Shown one piece after another: positions 61,049-64,000 of a DNA stretch of 64,000 bases (its first letter is position 1; the number at the start of each line of letters is the position of its first letter). The stretch spans positions 124,001 through 188,000 of the forward strand of contig CAZRIV010000001.1 of assembly GCA_964600235.1 (NCBI GenBank). Direction: 5' to 3'. The position numbers were made by a program, and so were the translations under genes. The stretch is from MWEI01 sp964600235. Its GTDB lineage: Bacteria; Desulfobacterota; Desulfomonilia; UBA1062. Below the pieces are notes generated by a model. It made no database searches, was not told where the DNA came from, and saw nothing but the letters and a program-made list of their open reading frames with translations.

Positions 61049-61656
61049 AAGATTCTGTCTTCCCCCGTGCGTATGGCATTCAGGAACATCCTGGCCATGA
61101 CGTGACCGATGAGGTTCATGTGCTCGTGCACCTGTTCCGGGGTCCTGCCTGGATGCTGCCTGAACGTGATGAGGATCCCGTTGAGGCAGGCAAAGAAACA
61201 GTGGGAGATCAACCTGATATTGTGCCGGGCACCGGCTTTGACGAAGAGCTGATCGAACTGGTCGAGCATGGAGCGCTCGATGGTGTTTAACTGATCGAGA
61301 AGGCCTTCATGTATAGAGCCTTCAAGCATGAAGTGGGTCATCATCTTGAAGTACTGCTCATGTTCCGTAAGGTATTCGATAAAGGTGTCGGCAGCAGTTT
61401 CCAGACCCGCGGGTTCCCTCTTGGCAAGCAATTCGGAAAACCGTTCGATCAGGCGTTTTGTCCCGAGCAGGAAGGCCTCCACAAAAAGGTGCTGCTGATC
61501 CGGGAAATGACGGTAAATCAGGGCAGGCGAGATGCCCGCAGCGCGTGCTATGTCCCTCATGCTCACTGTTGAAAAGGATTTTTCCGCGAATACCCGTTGG
61601 GCGGCATCTATTATTGTCGTTCTTCTGATGAGTCGCTGCTGTTCCTGGTGGGTCAT
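61042..61656 (-). CDS. TetR/AcrR-family regulator (fatty-acid type)
   Basis: Regulator of 204 aa with an N-terminal helix-turn-helix (TTIIDAAQRVFAEKSFSTVSMRDIARAAGISPALIYRHFPDQ). The C-terminal domain has several His/Tyr-rich helices. Regulators of this kind often control acyl-CoA dehydrogenase genes and respond to acyl-CoA; the palindrome at 59352 is the best candidate target. Encoded convergently with the dehydrogenase and 12 bases after a lipoprotein gene on the same strand. No good ribosome site is seen. Confidence 0.9.
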   Translation of the reverse strand: MTHQEQQRLIRRTTIIDAAQRVFAEKSFSTVSMRDIARAAGISPALIYRHFPDQQHLFVEAFLLGTKRLIERFSELLAKREPAGLETAADTFIEYLTEHEQYFKMMTHFMLEGSIHEGLLDQLNTIERSMLDQFDQLFVKAGARHNIRLISHCFFACLNGILITFRQHPGRTPEQVHEHMNLIGHVMARMFLNAIRTGEDRIFY

Positions 61657-61668
61657 CAAAATCGGTGT

Positions 61669-62064
61669 TCAATCGCCGGGTGGGATGTCATATGCACACG
61701 TGGCCAGGACACCGGTACCGTAGCTTTGCCCCAGATTTGCTTCCAGATAGTCGACATAAATGTACACGCGTACAGTATCCGCATCATCACCGAGGAGCTG
61801 GGCCGTGAGGTCGAGGTGTGCCCCACCTGCCGCAGTGAACGTATATGTCCATGGTTTGCTGTGGGTATCGATATCTGTTATTTCCTGATCCACACCATTT
61901 TCATCGCGGTAGATAATAAGGGTATTCTGTTTACCTGTGCTCACCTCATATTTCACGAGATGCATTCCCTCAGGCACATCCGGGCCTCCGCCACTGTCGG
62001 AGCCGCACCCGGACAGCATCAGCATCATCGAAGCGAGTATTGTCAGCCACAGTCTCATGCGCAT
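61669..62064 (-). CDS. Small lipoprotein
   Basis: A 131-aa protein with signal peptide and lipobox MLSGC (Cys20), a Gly/Ser spacer, then a beta-rich domain with AAGGAHLDLTAQL and DADTVRVYIYVDYLE. It sits directly upstream of the TetR gene, so both are probably co-transcribed. Function unknown; no family recognised. A Met two codons later (62058) is an equal start. Confidence 0.7.
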   Translation of the reverse strand: MRMRLWLTILASMMLMLSGCGSDSGGGPDVPEGMHLVKYEVSTGKQNTLIIYRDENGVDQEITDIDTHSKPWTYTFTAAGGAHLDLTAQLLGDDADTVRVYIYVDYLEANLGQSYGTGVLATCAYDIPPGD

Positions 62065-62136
62065 AAGTTTTTATTATTATAATGTAATTAAAATGAATTT
62101 ACAACCAGAAGAATGTTTTTGGTTTTATGAAAAAAA

Positions 62137-62223
62137 TGGTGCCGGGAACAGGACTTGAACCTGCACGAGCCTACGCCCACTAGAACCTGAATCTAGCGCG
62201 TCTGCCAATTCCGCCATCCCGGC
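62137..62223 (-). tRNA. tRNA-Leu (anticodon CAG)
   Basis: An 87-base gene with encoded CCA. The acceptor stem GCCGGGA pairs with TCCCGGC; the anticodon stem CTAGA/TCTAG encloses TTCAGGT with anticodon CAG; there is a long variable arm (GGGCGTAGGCTCGT region) and a GGTTCAAGTCC T-loop. The long arm and anticodon identify leucine. It reads CUG codons, frequent in this GC-rich genome. Confidence 0.97.
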
Positions 62224-62254
62224 GCGCTTTCACTTGAAAACATTAAGTGTTTCC

Positions 62255-62283
62255 CATATAGTTGGGAACCGAGTAAAAGTCAA
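62255..62283 (-). promoter_or_regulatory. Promoter of the tRNA-Leu gene
   Basis: On the minus strand TTGACT (62283-62278), a 17-base spacer and TATATG (62260-62255), ending about 32 bases before the tRNA. The -35 overlaps the ribosome-site region of ribF on the other strand. Confidence 0.75.
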
Positions 62284-62295
62284 GGATGGATATAC

Positions 62296-63231
62296 ATGGA
62301 AGTTTTCTGGGGTACCGAGACTATAACAAAAGATGTGCTGATAAAACCGGTGGTTACCATCGGCAATTTCGATGGCTGCCACAACGGCCATCAGGAGATC
62401 TTCCGCAGGACACGAAACCACGCCTCACGCATGGGAGGGACATCGGTTGTCTATACCTTCAACCCCCATCCGGCTTCGGTAATCAAAGGGATCAAACCCC
62501 AGCTCATTTTTACAGTCGATGAAAAGATTCAGGCCATCGAGTCCCTCGGCATGGACGTCCTTATCATAGCGCCCTTTACCCGGGAATATGCAGACACCCA
62601 ACCCGAGGTTTTTTTGAAGGAAACCATCGTGCGCAGGATAGGGGCCTCCGGCATGGTTGTCGGGCATGACTTCTCCTTCGGCAAAAAGGCCCTCGGCGAC
62701 ATCCCCTTTCTCAAGCGCATGGGATCCAAGATGGGATTCTTTGTGGAATGTGTGGACCCGGTCATTCTCGATGGAGAGGTGATATCAAGCACACGCATCA
62801 GACGGCTCATCCAATCGGGAATGGTATCGGAGGCGGCCAGATTCATGCCCAGACCCTACCGCATCAGCGGCCCGGTCATACACGGCATGGCAAGGGGTAG
62901 GGGCTTGGGCTATCCAACCGCCAATATCCAGACCGACAAGTCCCTGCTGCCTGCATATGGCGTGTATGCAGTTCGTGCCTATCTCAAGGAAAAGTCATTG
63001 AATGCCATTGTGAACATAGGCAACAATCCGACCTTCGGTGACGTGGGCACCTCCATTGAGGCTTTCCTCTTCGACTTTGACGGCGATCTGTATGATGCGA
63101 CCATTACGGTAGAGTTCATAGAACATATCCGTGGCGAAATCAAATTCGCTGACAAAAGGTACCTCATCGAACAGATCGAGGCGGACTGCATCAAGGCGCG
63201 TGAGATTCTCAATAGGAAGGGATCCGATTGA
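62296..63231 (+). CDS. ribF: Bifunctional riboflavin kinase / FAD synthetase
   Basis: Makes FMN and then FAD from riboflavin. The 311-aa protein has the adenylyl-transferase motif GNFDGCHNGHQ (about residue 22), ISSTRIRRL and, in the C-terminal kinase domain, ARGRGLGYPTANIQ and VNIGNNPTFG. The residue before His in the first motif is Cys rather than the more usual Val. AAGGA lies nine bases before the ATG. The acyl-CoA dehydrogenase nearby is an FAD enzyme, but no direct link is implied. Its stop overlaps the start of the next gene. Confidence 0.96.
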   Translation: MEVFWGTETITKDVLIKPVVTIGNFDGCHNGHQEIFRRTRNHASRMGGTSVVYTFNPHPASVIKGIKPQLIFTVDEKIQAIESLGMDVLIIAPFTREYADTQPEVFLKETIVRRIGASGMVVGHDFSFGKKALGDIPFLKRMGSKMGFFVECVDPVILDGEVISSTRIRRLIQSGMVSEAARFMPRPYRISGPVIHGMARGRGLGYPTANIQTDKSLLPAYGVYAVRAYLKEKSLNAIVNIGNNPTFGDVGTSIEAFLFDFDGDLYDATITVEFIEHIRGEIKFADKRYLIEQIEADCIKAREILNRKGSD

Positions 63232-63938
63232 AGATATTTGCCATATCCGATCTCCATCTCTCCTTCCATGCCGACAAGCCCATGGATGTATTCGGTCCCC
63301 ATTGGCATGATCACCCGGCGCGCCTGAAAAAATCCTGGGTGAAATTGGTCGGTATCAACGACGTAGTACTCATACCCGGTGATATCTCATGGTCCATGAA
63401 GCTCAGTGATGCTGCCGCCGACCTGGAGTTCATCCACTCACTGCCCGGCATCAAGGTGATCATGAAAGGAAATCACGACTACTGGTGGAGTTCGTTCACC
63501 AAGGTTAGGCAGGTCTTACCCGCATCAGTCAGGGCTATCCAGAACACATCGATCATGTTCGGCACCATAGGCATTGCAGGTTCCAGGCTCTGGATAGACC
63601 CTGAGCTGAGACTCGAGGCTTCAACCGAGGAAGACCAGAAGCTCTTTCAAAGGGAACTTGGGAGATTCGCCATGTCACTGAAGCTCTTGGGTGAGGATGC
63701 GCACGTACGAATCATCATGACGCACTTTCCGCCCATATCCCAGGACGGCAGGACAGGCAAAGCCGTCGAGCTTGCCCGTGAGTCCGGATGCTCTCACTGG
63801 ATATTCGGCCATATGCACCTGGGTACGAACGATTATACCGGATTCAACCGTATCATAGGGACAACTCAATTCCACTTCGTTTCGGCCGACTACCTCGACT
63901 TTTCACCAAAGCTCATCTATGATACCGATAATCCTTAA
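63228..63938 (+). CDS. Metallophosphoesterase (calcineurin-like)
   Basis: A 236-aa calcineurin-like phosphoesterase with the ordered dimetal motifs ISDLHLSF, PGDISWSM, GNHDYWW, MTHFPP and FGHMHLG. The start is a TTG that overlaps the ribF stop, with GGAAGGGA upstream. No signal peptide, so cytoplasmic. Family members hydrolyse nucleotides, nucleic acid ends or small phosphoesters; the substrate is unknown. Confidence 0.9.
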   Translation: MKIFAISDLHLSFHADKPMDVFGPHWHDHPARLKKSWVKLVGINDVVLIPGDISWSMKLSDAAADLEFIHSLPGIKVIMKGNHDYWWSSFTKVRQVLPASVRAIQNTSIMFGTIGIAGSRLWIDPELRLEASTEEDQKLFQRELGRFAMSLKLLGEDAHVRIIMTHFPPISQDGRTGKAVELARESGCSHWIFGHMHLGTNDYTGFNRIIGTTQFHFVSADYLDFSPKLIYDTDNP

Positions 63939-64000
63939 AGATACTCCTTGAAGATAATGCTTGTTTTTCACGATCATATTGGTATATTGTTGATAACGTA

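Noticed and set aside
1..64000. CRISPR arrays, prophage, transposases or integrases
   Set aside because: No array of regularly spaced repeats and no recognisable mobile-element gene found on either strand.

Overview
This window looks like a chromosomal segment from an anaerobic or microaerobic Gram-negative bacterium of the deltaproteobacterial / Desulfobacterota type. This is an inference from gene content: LL-diaminopimelate aminotransferase, metX-metW, class II (B12) ribonucleotide reductase, selA, hypAB, cytochrome bd, an outer-envelope YejM-like sulfatase and RND/HlyD exporters. No rRNA or phylogenetic marker is present to settle it. The DNA is moderately GC-rich, densely coded and mostly housekeeping. 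No CRISPR array, prophage, transposase or integrase was seen.

Layout. 1-1.7 kb: cytochrome bd oxidase (cydA and the start of cydB, minus strand). 1.9-7.5 kb (minus): an RND/MMPL exporter, a DEAH-type helicase, a VOC-fold protein and an RNase Z-like hydrolase. 7.6-8.2 kb: a compact transcription unit of three tiny membrane proteins (58, 79 and 35 aa; the middle one AtpZ-like) ending in a strong terminator; two of them are easily missed. 8.6-12.1 kb: a polar amino-acid ABC importer whose two permease domains are fused in one chain. 12.3-15.3 kb (minus): HD hydrolase - hypA - hypB - dapL. 15.4-21.9 kb: cystathionine gamma-synthase-like enzyme, NAPE-PLD-like hydrolase, alpha/beta hydrolase, TerC, panB-panC (pantothenate) and an HU protein with a textbook terminator. 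21.9-27.3 kb (minus): a 1651-aa hybrid histidine kinase and its receiver-only partner. 27.5-30.6 kb (minus): metX-metW, a metallo-hydrolase and a NifU-C protein.

30.9-40.5 kb (plus): MATE exporter, a gene-poor AT-richer stretch with one doubtful secreted ORF and many stem-loops, mazG, an orphan GspG-like pseudopilin followed by an HD-GYP sensor and a lipoprotein, an inverted-repeat element, a PlsC-type acyltransferase and a YejM-like sulfatase. 40.5-46.1 kb: a complete CecR-YbhGFSR-type operon (TetR regulator, HlyD adaptor, two separate ATPases, two permeases) behind a promoter with a palindromic operator. 46.1-54.3 kb: universal stress protein with a possible switch in its leader, a Lon-like protease, CDF metal exporter, M23 peptidase, nrdJ and a Bcp peroxiredoxin. 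54.3-59.2 kb: an orphan HEPN-like gene, then selA - patatin phospholipase - RluA pseudouridine synthase - DciA-like protein. 59.4-64 kb: an acyl-CoA dehydrogenase behind a perfect 27-bp palindrome, a convergent TetR regulator with a lipoprotein, tRNA-Leu(CAG), ribF and a metallophosphoesterase.

The best candidates for something undescribed are the three-microprotein operon at 7.6-8.2 kb, the HEPN-like orphan at 54.3 kb, the palindrome/TetR/acyl-CoA dehydrogenase module at 59-62 kb, the alternative-pairing leader of the stress protein gene, and a family of short dispersed repeats shared between 1.9 and 37.5 kb. All functional statements rest on reading motifs by eye; no database search was possible.
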